Below the pieces are notes generated by a model. It searched no databases. It was given only the letters and a program-made list of their open reading frames with translations, and was not told where the DNA came from. From Piromyces finnis (lineage: Eukaryota > Neocallimastigomycota > Neocallimastigomycetes > Neocallimastigales > Neocallimastigaceae), in NCBI GenBank assembly GCA_002104945.1, contig MCFH01000026.1, positions 670,685 to 734,684 on the forward strand: a stretch of DNA of 64,000 bases, in the 5' to 3' direction. Shown here in pieces: positions 1 to 11,830 of the stretch; within the stretch, counting starts at the first letter, position 1; every line of letters starts with the position of its first letter. Both the position numbers and the translations under genes were made by a program.

Positions 1-2270
1 GAAAACGAACACATCGACACTGAGAAAGAAGATTCGGATATACCTTGTGGAATCAGTGGAGAAATATCACCAATCTCAACTTGAAGAACTTAACCAACTC
101 ACCTTAGAAACCGAAATTAAAAACTCTTATAGAGGAAACAATCAAATATTAAGTTATAATGAAAACAACCCTGGTGCAACAATAATAATGGCGGAAAATA
201 AAATGTACAAAGAACTTAAACAAGAAAACGCTGAAAATAAAGCAGAAATGCAAACCATGATGTAAAATTTCATGGAACAAATGATGACACAATTTTCCAA
301 CATAACAACTACTCTATGCACTTCCTTCAGGAGGGATAAAAATATGAATGAAATCCACGCTTTGGAAATCAAATTGGCCAACATAGTAGAAATTCAGAAG
401 TACAAACTTTAGCCAATAATATAGATCAAAACACTGTCAAACCCATAGAATTGAATACTGCTATGGAAGAAGTCGAAAACAATATAAATCAAGTCAAATC
501 TAATTCGATTAAATCAGACGACTTATTACTTTTGGAGAAGGCTACTACTTTAAACATCTCCAACATAGAAAAATCTAAAAGGGAGATTAACACTATTAAA
601 AATCAGCTTAAGTCGGTGAAAGAAGAACTATTACTAATAAATGAAAGCGCAACAAAAAGCGAAATTTATAAGAAAAATATAACTATAGAAACCATGAACA
701 ACATGACTGAGAAGATATAATCAGTACAAAAAGACTCGGAACAGAGAATTTCACAACTAAAGGAAGAAATTTAAAGTCTACATAGTGTTCAAGGTCACAC
801 TCAACTTAATTTCAACAAAGAATTCAGAGAAATTAAACTAGCTATGAACGAGTGTATCGTTCTATAAACTAAATTTCAAGAAAGAATTAAGGCCTTAGAA
901 CTCGAAATAGAAAACAAATCTTCACCTAATAATAAAGAATCAGCCGAATCAAACAATAAATTAATTGAGTTACAAGAAGTTTATGAGGATTTACTTCTCA
1001 AATACGAAGAATTACAAGAAAATTGCAAAAATCCAAAAATTGCGAAATTCCTTAAAGACATCGCAGAAATTAAACAACAATTACATTCTTTATCACATCT
1101 TCATATTAATGATATTACAAACGAATATAAATTTTTAGTACAACGTAATCCCAATACGGAATGTTTATTCAATAACGACTGTAATTTTAAAACCTCCGAA
1201 TTTTCTCTAACTCCCAAAACCAAAAATGTGAAAAAATAATCAATACATTTATCAATGAATACTATTTATCACAAGTTCAACAACTGAACCCAGAAACGGA
1301 TATTACACTGGGAAATATCTCATTCTTCAGAGAAATTCCTTCTTTCATTGGTACTTCTACCTTAGATGAAAGAGAACTAGAAAATAATAAGTGTCTTGAA
1401 GTTAAGTTAAACTAGAAGAAAATGAAGATAAATCAAAAAATTAAAGAAGAATGTGACAATATATGGGAGCTAAATGAAAAAGAAAATAAACAAAGGGATT
1501 TCTTAAGGAACAAAGAAATTGAACAATTACATAAAAGGATCGAGTAATTGGAACGTGAAAACTTTAGAAGAAATAGTAGATCGTCTAGCGGAGACTCCAT
1601 AAGAAGTCAATCCAGCTATAGTTCTGATTCCAATACTAGTTTTAGAAGAAAAATCTATGATAAAATTAAGAACGACACTGACCGTTTCAATAACTGTTTC
1701 AAAAATGAAGACCAAAAGCAAGACTACTTTGATACACGCTTTAGAAGAAACAAAGTAAAAAATGAAACCAGTGAAGAATTTAAAGAAAGATTTGAAAATC
1801 TAATGGAAAGAGTCAAATCTGATTTTGTAAGGGCAGCAAGGAGGGACAGTATTACTACTATAGTAAACACCCAAGAGTTTACAACCCGAACATAAACAAC
1901 ACTATATCCTTTCGGTCTGAAGACTTTAAAGAACTTTCCGCACTCAAACTACAAAATAACCAAGGATTCAGGAGCGTATTTCATGAAGCTCCACCAATGT
2001 TCACGTCAAAAGATAGTGGATATGAATATCTCCGAGATCTCCGCGCTTATCTACAGGCCTATACCCCTAAAGTCAAAGAATTGCAGATCAGAGATGTCAT
2101 CATTGAAAGGAGGACAAGGAGGTCAAGGAATGGTATAAAAACATATATCTGGAAAAGCTGGATAATCCTAATATTGAATGGAATTCCACTACTAATTGGA
2201 AGAAACTTAACCATTTCGTCTACTACTTCGAATTACTTAATTATTTAGTGTTTACATGTTGGATAAATAA
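1..2270 (+). pseudogene. Decayed Gag-like coiled-coil ORF of a Ty3-type element (copy E1)
   Basis: Read across frames, this is one long Lys/Glu/Gln/Asn-rich coiled-coil protein broken by in-frame stops (for example at about 265, 720, 771, 867, 1413 and 1544) and by frameshifts near 400 and 1,240. Open pieces lie at 47-265, 451-720, 1548-1895 and 1997-2248. A Ser/Arg-rich stretch (about 1565-1660) follows the coiled coil. It sits directly upstream of a retropepsin and RT in the same orientation, so I infer the Gag (or Gag plus spacer) of a retroelement, although no CCHC knuckle is visible. The part near 2,100-2,250 has a counterpart in the inverted copy at 5.6-7.1 kb. It is not functional. The 5' end and any 5' LTR lie outside the window. 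Confidence 0.6.
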
Positions 2271-2299
2271 AGTTCTTTAAGTTAATACAATATTAAATA

Positions 2300-4137
2300 A
2301 GAACATTGCAATTAAATATTAAAATATTTTTTAAAAGCTGTGATACTCTTTGGGCTATTATTCAGCCAAATAGCCCAAAGAGAAAGTTCAAGAAATCTTA
2401 ACGAAGATCTAATATTTTTTATTTCTGAAGACAAACACAAATCTCGTAAAACATTAAAAAGACACAAAGAAAAACATACTAAAAAAGAGAAGTATACCAC
2501 CCATCCAGTAAGTAAAAAAAATATTTCGATAAGTATAACCATAATTTAGGGGAAGATATTCTAGACAAGAGCCTAACTAGCGAAGAAAGAAGCAATCTGG
2601 AGGAAATAAATAATATCATAGATAAAACCCAAGGGTCCAAGTATTTAAACAACCCAAAATTTGTCGGTCGGATGCACTATAATAAAGCGTTAATCTTAGA
2701 CAACACATTAAATGCTAAATATAGAATCATTCCATTAGATTCAGGATCCGCCGGGAACTCTATTGGATCTAACTTACTAAAAGAACTAAAAATTAAGAAA
2801 TACATCAATAATAAAGATCACACCATCCAATTGGGGGAAACTATTACTGAAATTAAAGAATAATGCTACCTAACAATAGATGTAGAGATAAAAAATGGTC
2901 AATATTATTTCAATAAGACTAAACTAAGTATCATACTTACGGAAGGACCAACAGTTCATAAAAGAAAGAACTTTTATTATGATAAAATAATTCTCAACGA
3001 TGATTTAATATTTAAAATGAACAAATTAAAAATCAATGCTAATTATCCTTATTTTTTAAATCTAAAAGAGAATAGATCCGAAAATGCAAAAACGTTACTA
3101 AACAAGAGAAAATATGTTGAAGATCTAGAATGGGATAAGAAGCATCTGGATGAGAAACAAAAAATAAAAATTGATAAAAGGGATTTAAGGAATAACGCTG
3201 AGGAAAACCATAATACAGAAATGATAAAACTTTCGATAGCACAAAAGATAAAGATTAACAAACTCAATGCATATCTACCTTACAATAAAGATAAGGTAAA
3301 AAGATTACCAATGATACCACACATTTCTTTGGAAAAAAATTATGAAGATGCTTTAGAAAGAGAATTTAAAGAACTTGAAGAAGAAAACAAAATTGAAAAA
3401 TCAAGGGCGTCTCAGCCTGCAACGCTTTTAACGTACCTAAAAAAGATGGAACTTTTAGAACAGTCTTTAATTACGTTATGGTTAATAACTGTCTCCATCA
3501 AAACAAATATCCTATACCCAAAATCTTGGAACTAGTTCACCACAACACCCTCTTCAAGTAACATATTCTTTAAGATCTCAGGAAGGCTTATAACCAGATA
3601 TACTTAGAACCAAGATACCGTTTTCTCACCAGCTTTAGATTAAAAAATCAAATATACCAGTGGAAAGTACTACCCTTTGATTTATCTACAGCACCATTTA
3701 TTTTCCAATCTATTTTAAATTTACTCTTAAACAAATATTTAAATAACATTAGAAAAATGCTTATTCTTTCCAACTGAATTCGAATACTTAGGGTATAAAT
3801 TTAGTTTCGATAGTATTAAACCTGTTTCAAATAAACAATTAAATCTTAAAAAATGTCATACATTAAAAGAATATCAACAACTTTACGGTTTTCTAAATTA
3901 TTTCAAAGATTATATTAAAAATTTTTACAGAAAAAACTAGACATATCACACTTGGTTTATCAAACAAAACTACTGAATAGACCGAAAATATGGGAAATGA
4001 ATTACAATATTTTACCAAACTCATTCCTAATCTACCTAACCTTACTCCTTTTAAATCTAACCAAGATATCTTTATCCTAACCGACGCCTCCGAAATTGGT
4101 ATTGGCGCTGCTATTTTTCAGGTGGAGGACAAAAACG
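2300..4137 (+). pseudogene. Decayed protease-RT region of Ty3-type element E1
   Basis: Pol remnant of the element whose Gag lies upstream. A retropepsin active site (LDSGSAGNSI) is encoded near 2,740. The RT N-terminal region follows at 3,017-3,535, with RT core fragments at 3,580-3,780 (an LRKAYNQ-like motif and a degraded LPFDLSTAPFIFQ motif, corresponding to the usual MPFGL..AP.TFQ). An RNase H start (LTDASEIGIGAAIFQ) is at about 4,078-4,125. A YxDD catalytic motif is not recognisable; the region around 3,730-3,780 is degraded. There are several frameshifts and stops. The RNase H domain is cut by the LTR at 4,169-4,956 and resumes at 4,957. Ty3/Gypsy membership follows from the domain order PR-RT-RNase H. 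Confidence 0.75.
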
Positions 4138-4204
4138 AAGTATAAAATCTGTTTTAAATTTTATACTTTTACAAAGTATAAAATTTAAAACAGATTTTAT
4201 ACTT
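4138..4204. repeat. Perfect 32-bp inverted repeat at an LTR boundary
   Basis: Arms 4138-4169 and 4173-4204 are exact reverse complements separated by 3 bases. The right arm is the terminal sequence of the S-family LTR; the left arm is an inverted copy of the same terminus lying just outside it. Confidence 0.85.
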
Positions 4205-4956
4205 AAAACAAAACAATTTTTATTAACACAAAAATAAAAAAATAAAACATTAAATTTTTATTTAAAAAAAAATTTTTATTTAAACTCTTAAAAATATTAT
4301 TAACTATATAATAGTTAATAATTAAAAAATTGAAAATAACAATTACATCGATTTAACAAATAAAAATTACATGTATTTATATTTTTTCATAATTATATTC
4401 TAATATATTATTTTATTTAAATAAACATATATTTAATATAAAATAAACAAAACTAATTTAATTAAATAATAAAATAACAAAACTAAACTAAACTAATTCA
4501 TTATACTTTTAATTCAATTTGAGTAAACTCAAAATTGAATAAAGCCCATGTATTTTCTATAAATTAATTTAATATTATCAATACTATTCTTAATATATTT
4601 CCTATTGAAATATAAATAAATCTATTTTTAAAACTAAGTTAAAATTATTAAACTATTCTAAATTTAAATAAAAAAGTATAATCTATTCTAAAATTAAATA
4701 AAAAGTATTTAAAAAATATTTTAATTATTTTAAATATTTGAAATATTTAAATTTAATTAAAATTCTTTTATTCCTTAAATTTAAATATTTATCTTAATTT
4801 AAATTTTACGGAATTATTATAAAATAATTTATTATTAAATTATTCCATAAAATTTACTCAAAAATTTTATAATCAGTTTTACTAAATATTAATTTATTAT
4901 TTAATAATTAATAATTAATTATTAAATAATCTAAAGATATATATTATATCTTTACA
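4169..4956 (-). repeat. Solo LTR, family S (inserted in E1 RNase H)
   Basis: It aligns closely with the copy at 13,023-13,815 and ends in the family's TATCTTTACA. The candidate TSD is TACTT (4164-4168 and 4957-4961), but the left terminus is altered by the adjacent inverted repeat and lacks the usual TGTAAA. The sense strand is inferred from a TATAAATACATG promoter-like motif on the minus strand near 4,370. RNase H coding resumes immediately to the right, so the insertion interrupts pol. Confidence 0.8.
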
Positions 4957-5376
4957 TACTTCTACATTTGCTGAATAATAAATCTTGTGATTATTAATCA
5001 AAATAATGCGGACGTAAAAAGTGGACATTCCAAGAACATTCCAATAAAAAATATGTCCAAAAACGAAAAAAGGAAATTTCGTAATGCAACAATTCCATCA
5101 TATGAGACATTGGAAAAGAAAAATAATTCGTTGTACATTACGAAAGAAAATTATAATAATTTAACTAAAAACCTTAACCCATTAGGACTTTGTTCAGGAA
5201 AACTTAACCCTACGGAACTAAAAATTTCAACCTTTGATAAGGAATTATTAGCTCTTTCAGAAACCGAAACCTTATTTCATTATAAATTTTTAATCAGAAA
5301 TGGTCAAAGAATTTACTCAGCTACTGATCACATTAACATAGTAGTATATATGTTAGATATCAATGCCACAACATGA
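4957..5376 (+). pseudogene. RNase H continuation of element E1
   Basis: The ORF at 4987-5376 encodes the second half of a retroelement RNase H: a CSGKLNPTELKISTFDKELLAL stretch (equivalent to the usual S.KL...E..Y...DKE.LAI motif) followed by SATDHINIV (usual TDH.NL). It completes the domain begun at about 4,078 and interrupted by the LTR. A 60-70-residue spacer not typical of RNase H precedes the motif. No integrase follows, so E1 is truncated at its 3' end. Confidence 0.75.
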
Positions 5377-5639
5377 TATCTTTAGATGTGTTTAAGTCAT
5401 GATTAAATATTGTTGAATTAGGTAAATTATTTTACATAATCAAAATTAAGGTAACAATTGATTTGTTAAAAAAACAATAAAATTCAAAATTCAAAACAAA
5501 ATAAATTATTACTTTAATTTTAATGTTAGACAGTAAAACACAGTTTCCAATCTAATTTAATATGTTGACCTTAGAATAAATAAATAGATTCAATGGGAAA
5601 TTAATATACAAATAATAAATAGATAATAAATAAACACTT
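5377..5639. other. AT-rich spacer between converging element copies
   Basis: No ORF, RNA gene or recognisable LTR boundary is seen. It lies between the 3' end of E1 (plus) and the 3' end of the inverted related copy (minus). Confidence 0.5.
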
Positions 5640-7148
5640 ATTCAACTTTTTTATCATTCGATTTGTATTAGTAACTTTAAATCGGTGTAATTGTTATTTT
5701 TTAAAAAAAAATATTTCTTAATAAAAGATATAATTTTTAAAAAAAATTTTTTTTGTTCATTGTGTTTATGATTGGTGTTATTGTAAAAAGTAATATATTT
5801 TATAATCAATACTTTACAATATATAAACTCAGGAAGTAGAAACAAATCGAGGTTTTTCTTATCCCATTCTGGGTCGTATACTGTTTTTCTGGTGGAAATA
5901 ATACCCTTAAGTTATGATTTTCGGTTCTTCATCTTATTCAAAAAATCAGGGTAATAATTATGAAAAACCCTTTTATTATGTAGATTGAAAATATAGTCAT
6001 CATCGATGATAATTTTATCATAGTAGAAGCTCTTTTTTGTTGGTTAGTGAATCCGTAGGCATTATATTGAATCTTATATTTTGAAAGTAATAGGTATTCA
6101 GTTTGAATTCGATTCCTACTGTAAGATAACAGTATACTTTTATTTCTGTTATAGTCTCTCCGAATTGGATGGTATGGTATAAATCGTTCCTATATGTTTT
6201 GACGTTAATATTATTTATAATATTTGATGCCATATAATTGTTTGCTGTTCCTGAGTCAAGTAAGAATATTGCATTGTCCTTGTAAGTTGTTATCCAGAAT
6301 GATACCCTTATTGTTTTGTATCTTCCCTCCAAATTTAGGGTTGTTTATGTATTTACCTTTAGGCTATGGTTAATTTCTTCATTGGTTAACTTTACGCTAG
6401 ATTCTATTTGATGTATATTTTAACTAATTCAACTTAAGGATTTTAATAAAATTGATATAAAGTTGTTTATTGATATCTTCTTGGGTTTTATAATCCTCTC
6501 TAGGATCCTTTGTTATTTTTCGATTTGATCAATTTATTTATTTAAAGTAACTTCATTTAGTTTTTTTAATAGGCTTAATATTTGACCAAAAATACTTTTC
6601 GAAATAAAATATAAAATTATTTAATTTATATCATGAAGTGGTAGCATTCCATTCAATATCAACTTCGAAGTTATATTTGAAAAAGTTCTTTTCCCAGATG
6701 ATAATTTCCTTAGGGCATCCTTGAAGAATGGCTTCTTTAACATGATTTCCCTTAGGATTGGGAGATAGATTTGTAAATATGTTTTAAGATTTCGTAAGAA
6801 GTCATAATTATTGTTTTTACAAATGTACCTTGATGGTATCGGATTTATACATCACTCTATTCTTGAAGTCCTCGGCTCCCTTCTTTAGTTTATTAATTTC
6901 TTTTTCGTATTTCTCCTTAATTTTTTCTAATTTCTTCTTGTTCTTTTTATTTTATTTCTTGATACGATTTCTACGGATGCTAACTTTTCTCTCTGCTCCT
7001 TATTGACTTGTGTTAATCTTCTTGTTTAAAGATGTTTCGCCTACAAAGGAATGTCCTTCATATAATGTATCATTAATTGTAATTAAAATAAAGAACATTT
7101 TATTAGTTTAACCCTACACTTACACTTTCTGTAGAATAAGATAATTGT
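5640..7148 (-). pseudogene. Second, inverted decayed copy of the E1 family (Gag end and protease)
   Basis: On the minus strand, 6332-6018 encodes a retropepsin (LLDSGTANNYMASNII) followed by QFGETITEIKVYCYL, which matches the same stretch of E1 (2,820-2,870) nearly residue for residue. Further right (6,640-7,090) is the sequence equivalent to the end of the E1 Gag (an IEWN.T motif), with stops and frameshifts. The copy becomes unreadable left of about 5,840 and is cut on the right by the solo LTR at 7,149. Having both copies helps define the family, whose protease begins shortly after a poorly conserved basic linker. Confidence 0.65.
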
Positions 7149-7883
7149 TGTAAAAGTTTTATAAAATTTAAAACAGATTATAAAACTTATTCAATAAAAC
7201 AAAAACATAAAAAATAAAATAAAAATATAAAAAGACAAAAATAACAAAATATAATTTATAACTTCTCTTTTATTAGTCTAAATTATAGTCAATAATAATT
7301 ACATCGTTTTAAATTACGAAATTTTACATGTATTTATATTTTTTGTAGATTATATTTTAATATACTATTCTATTTAATTATACATATACTCAATATAAAA
7401 TAAACAAAACTAATTTAATTCTAATTTAATTAAATAATAATACTAAACTAAAACTAATTAAATACACTTTTGATTCAATTTGAGTAAACTGCAAATTGAA
7501 TACAGTCCATGTATTACCTATATATTAATTAAATATTAATAATACTATTCATACTATTCATTATATATTTATTATTAAAAATGTTAATTTAAAACTACGA
7601 TAAAGTTATTAAATTAATTTTAATTAAATAAAAACTTTTTAAGATTTAATTTGAATATTTAAAATATTTAAATTTAATTATCTATTAATCTAAATATTTA
7701 TCCAAATTTCATTTCTAACTTTGATATTTTAAAATTAATCTTTATATAATTATTCCATAAAAATTTATATAATAAATTTTATAAATAATTTTTTATTAAA
7801 ATATCAAAATTATTATTTAATAATTATTAATTAATTATTAAATAATTTAAAGATATATTAAAGATATATTTTATATCTTTACA
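7149..7883 (-). repeat. Solo LTR, family S, TSD ATTGT
   Basis: Begins TGTAAAAG and ends TATCTTTACA, flanked by perfect 5-bp duplications ATTGT at 7144-7148 and 7884-7888. It carries the family stem-loop (ATTCAATTTG/CAAATTGAAT) near 7,470-7,500 and a TATAAATACATG motif on the minus strand, used to infer its sense strand. Confidence 0.93.
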
Positions 7884-8059
7884 ATTGTATTATCGCATTC
7901 TCAAGTTACGTAAGTATGGAAGTATATATTTAAGCTTATCCTAGGAAAGGCTTAAATTAACAAATCGTTTTAAAATTTCGAAAAAATATTTACTTACTTT
8001 TTAGTATTCTACCTACTATATTTACTACAATCATTCTGTTATTATTAGATACTAAACAA

Positions 8060-8600
8060 GTAATCTGATAAAGAAGCATATCTCAACATTGAATCCGAAT
8101 GAAATTCATCCAGCACTGAATCCATATTCTATATTGACTATAATGCCGTTAGTGGAGAAGATTAAGTAATTTATTTAAAATTGTTCTAAATGAAGATATT
8201 AAATCACTTGAAGATAACGTTATCAATCAAGAGATTGTAACAAATATATAGTCGCGAAAATACACGACATAAACCAAAATTTAAAAACAATCAAGAATGA
8301 ATACCAGTCAAATTTAGAAATAAGCGCATTGTTATCAGATAAAAATAAACAAAATATCGAAAATAGTATTTTACAAGTCTAGAACAACTTTAATATCAAA
8401 ATAAAACAAATAATCAATGATTTGGAAGAACTGTCAAAAAGGACACACATTCTCAATATACCAATAAGATTGAAATTGAACAACTACAATTCAAGTTAAA
8501 TCAACAAATTAAAAGACAGACAGAACTCTATAATCAAATCATGCAGTTATCCATCCTGTAGAAAATAAAGAATAACTAAGGAAAAATAACAATAACGAAG
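8060..8600 (+). pseudogene. Decayed coiled-coil Gag-like fragment
   Basis: Plus-strand reading gives Lys/Asn/Gln/Glu-rich coiled-coil pieces broken by several stops and shifts, for example an IIKQIINDLEEL-like stretch near 8,400. The composition resembles the E1 Gag. No intact ORF; likely a third remnant of that family. Homology to E1 was judged only by composition and heptad pattern. Confidence 0.4.
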
Positions 8601-8622
8601 AAGACCGAAAACAACTAAAACA

Positions 8623-10290
8623 TTAAGAATCATTTTTGCAAAAGATAGAATTAGACTTTCCATAAGTATAATCTTTGCAAGTATCATTAGTTTTATTTGT
8701 TTTCATACCGCGTTCTTTATGTGAACTTTTATTTACTTCTTTATTTGTATTTTTAGAGTTAGTATCTTGAATTCCACCGTCTGCAGTAAAAATACCTGGA
8801 AGCCATACCGAAACTCCACCGTTATCTGAGCTACTTCCAGAGGAAGCACCACTTTCTGACCCGGAATTAGAATGAGTTCCGGAATTACTTGAATTAATTA
8901 ATCTATTTGTACTACTTTCATTCACCTAATGATTTCATGTGCTTTCGTTTATTCTTGTTATATCATTCATAACACTCTCATCCTAATTTTCTATGCCATC
9001 TTCGGAAACAGAACTTGATAAAGCTTCTTCCACAATTTCTGAAATAGTTTTACTAAGATTTTTAGACGCTGTGTCTTCTTAATGATTTTCAATAGTATAC
9101 ACAGTATTATGTGATTTTTGCACCGAAATGCTGTACGCTGTATCAAACAAAACTGTAAAGATATAAAGTATATCTTTAAATTATTTAATAATTAATTAAT
9201 AATTATTGAATAATAATTTTGATATTTTAATGAAAAATTGTTTATAAAATTTATTGTATAAATTTTATGGAAAAAATAAATAAAGATTAATTTTAAAATA
9301 TCAAAGTTAGAAATGAAATTTGGATAAATATTTAAATTAATGGATAGTTAAATTTAAATATTTTAAATATTCAAATTAAATCTTAAAAAGTTTTTATTTT
9401 ATTAAAATTAGTTTAATAACTTTAGCGTAGTCTTAAATTAGTATTTTTAATTATAAATATATAATAAATAGTATTATTAATATTTAATTAATATATAGGT
9501 AATACATGGACTGTATTCAATTTGCAGTTTACTCAAATTGAATCAAAAGTGTATTTAATTAGTTTTAGTTTAGTTTTATTATTTTATTATTTAATTAAAT
9601 TAGTATTAAATTAGTTTTGTTTATTTTCTATTGAATATATGTATAATTAAATAGAATAGTATATTAAAATATAATTTACAAAAAATATAAATACATGTAA
9701 AAATTTCTTAATTAAAATGATGTAATTGTTATTAACTATTATTTAGTTAATAACTAAATAAACTTAATAAAAGAAGATATTAAAAAGATAATTTTAACTA
9801 TATTTTGTTTTTATTTTTTGGTGTTGTTTTATTGTAAAATTTTATAATCTGTTTGAGTCTTATAAAACTTTTACAAAAACTATGTATGAAATAGATGTAC
9901 TAACACCATTTGAAATATATTGATTTGTATAATTCATAAATTTCCATCCTTTAACAAAATTGGGAGATTTCAGTATTCCAGTTAATTATTTATGATAAGG
10001 ATTACCTTCAAGACCGTTACTTGTTAATAAATTACAAGTTCTTTCATTTTCCAAATCATATTTTTTTAGTAAACCATTTTCATCCCTTTTAAATTTAGTA
10101 ATATTCCTAAGTAACTTATTTTTTTGGCCCCTACACCAAAAATATTGAATAAAGTGGCTCCATCATTGCAATTATTAAAATATGTATTAAATGGATTATC
10201 AAAAAAAAATCCTTTTCTGCTTATTATATACACATAATGCCCATAAGCTATATCAAAAAAACTTACTATTAAAAATAAATATTTCAACAT
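8623..10290 (-). pseudogene. Broken gene for a secreted Ser/Thr-rich protein, split by an LTR
   Basis: The minus-strand ORF starts with a hydrophobic signal peptide (MLKYLFLIVSFFDIAYGH, 10,290-10,237). After a frameshift near 10,110 it continues through a Cys/Asn-containing region to 9,876, is cut by the solo LTR 9,154-9,875, and resumes in frame at 9,153. The C-terminal part is Ser/Gly/Asn-rich (8,925-8,800) and Lys/Thr-rich, ending at 8,623. In-frame stops occur near 9,990, 9,081, 8,983, 8,934 and 8,928. No family was recognised. A host gene is more likely than a TE gene because of the signal peptide. The ORF beginning with GTG at 8,925 is only the tail of this reading frame, not a separate gene. 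Confidence 0.6.
9154..9875 (+). repeat. Solo LTR, family S, TSD AAAAC
   Basis: Reverse-oriented relative to the other S copies: starts TGTAAAGATATA and ends AACTTTTACA, with 5-bp duplications AAAAC at 9149-9153 and 9876-9880. It interrupts the secreted-protein pseudogene. It is most similar to the 7,149-7,883 copy (shared GTCCATGTATTACCTATATA stretch), suggesting a subfamily. Confidence 0.93.
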
Positions 10291-10366
10291 TAGTAATAAT
10301 ATTTCAATAATTATTTATTACAAATTTTAGTAGTTTTTTTCTTATTTCTTATCTATTATTATATAT

Positions 10367-11297
10367 TGTAAAGTTTTGTAAAACACTAGATTAAACAAAA
10401 CTGCAATAACACTAAATTTTTAATTACACTTATAATTTATAGTTTTATTATATTTTATTATTTATGAAAATATTTTTATTAGAATGTTATTAACTACTTA
10501 ATAGTCAATAACAATTATAATTATTTAAATTTACATGAAATTTCGGACTATTTATATTTTTTTGCGATTACATTATAATATGTCTAACTAATTTATTTAT
10601 ATTTCTATTCAATATAAAACTATCATTAAAAATCTTAAAATATAATAATTTAATTTCACAATATCAATTATATTATATGAAATATTACTATATAAGGAAA
10701 GGTAATGTAATACAAATAAGTATTACAATAAAATTAATACTAATATTATATAATATTAATATATGAGAATATAATGAAATATGTACATGGATTCTATAAT
10801 TAATATATAAATAATGTATTATAATATATATCAATTATTATATTATTATTATGAAATATTATATATAAATTTTTAAATATGAAATTGAATATTTTAAATA
10901 ATAAAAATTATTTTAAATATGTAGCTAGACATATTATTATAAAAACATAAAATTATAACATAATTTTATGTTATGCAAAAAATTTCTTTTATTTATTATT
11001 TTTATTTGTAATATTTTATATTTTATATTTATATTTATATTTATATTTTATTATATTTTTATTATACTTTAATAAATATTTTTATACTTTTTATTCTAGT
11101 TATTATATATTTATTAATTAAACAAACAAAACATAGTTATAATTATTAAAAGATATATAAATATATTATTATTTCATGTAATTAATTCTTCGCTTCTTGT
11201 TATATTATAGCCAAAAATCTATATTAATAAAATTAATTTAAAAACATTATTACATAAAGTTTCCCCCTAAAAAGGAAATTAGAACCGAGTTATATCA
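10367..11297. repeat. Degenerate LTR-like region upstream of a gag remnant
   Basis: Begins TGTAAAG and ends TTATATCA immediately before a PBS-like sequence. The left half resembles family S (TATAAATA-like motif on the minus strand near 10,550; ACATGGATTCTATA near 10,785). Its true structure is unclear; it may be a composite of two LTRs. The stretch 10,945-11,110 is found inverted at 51,610-51,775. Confidence 0.35.
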
Positions 11298-11310
11298 TTT
11301 GGTGGAGATA
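11298..11310 (+). promoter_or_regulatory. Putative primer-binding site TTTGGTGGAGA
   Basis: Directly follows an LTR-like TTATATCA end. The same TTTGGTGGAGA occurs (minus strand) next to the LTR of the element at 23-36 kb. Its complement ends TCTCCACCA, as expected for a tRNA 3' end. It lies in the loop of a hairpin formed by AGAACCG/CGGTTCT and ATATC/GATAT. Confidence 0.55.
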
Positions 11311-11830
11311 TCGGTTCTTTTAGAGGAGGAAGAAGTTATACAATTTTAATAAATTGTATTAGTTATTTTTTTTCTTATAAAACATTTTTATTAATTCTGC
11401 ATATAGTTATTTAGTAACTATATATATATATACATAAAATAAAAAAATATTATTTAATATTCATAATTGAAATTTCATTCTTATCAATATTGAATTTAAC
11501 AAAATCGTGTCAGCATAAACAAACCTTGCAACTCTCAGAAGGAGTATAGTAAGGGTGATTTTAATATCCTGAAGCGTGTGACGGAACATAAATCATCGGA
11601 TGAAATACCCTTAGGTGTACAGCTTATTATACACATTTTGGTCGGAAACTCAAATTGATAATAACAATATTAAATATTTAAATTTGAAATTTAATAATTC
11701 ATTAATAAACAAGCAATATAATTACTGTTAATTAAAAAAAAAAAAAGATTTTTTTTCTTAAACCTTAATCATTAAGAAATTGAACTACTCAGATATTATT
11801 GAAGCTCTTAAAGAAGCTAAAAAAAGGAAA

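Noticed and set aside
8623-8925. Independent Ser-rich 100-aa gene
   Set aside because: It has only a GTG start, follows an in-frame stop, and continues the reading frame of the larger secreted-protein pseudogene.
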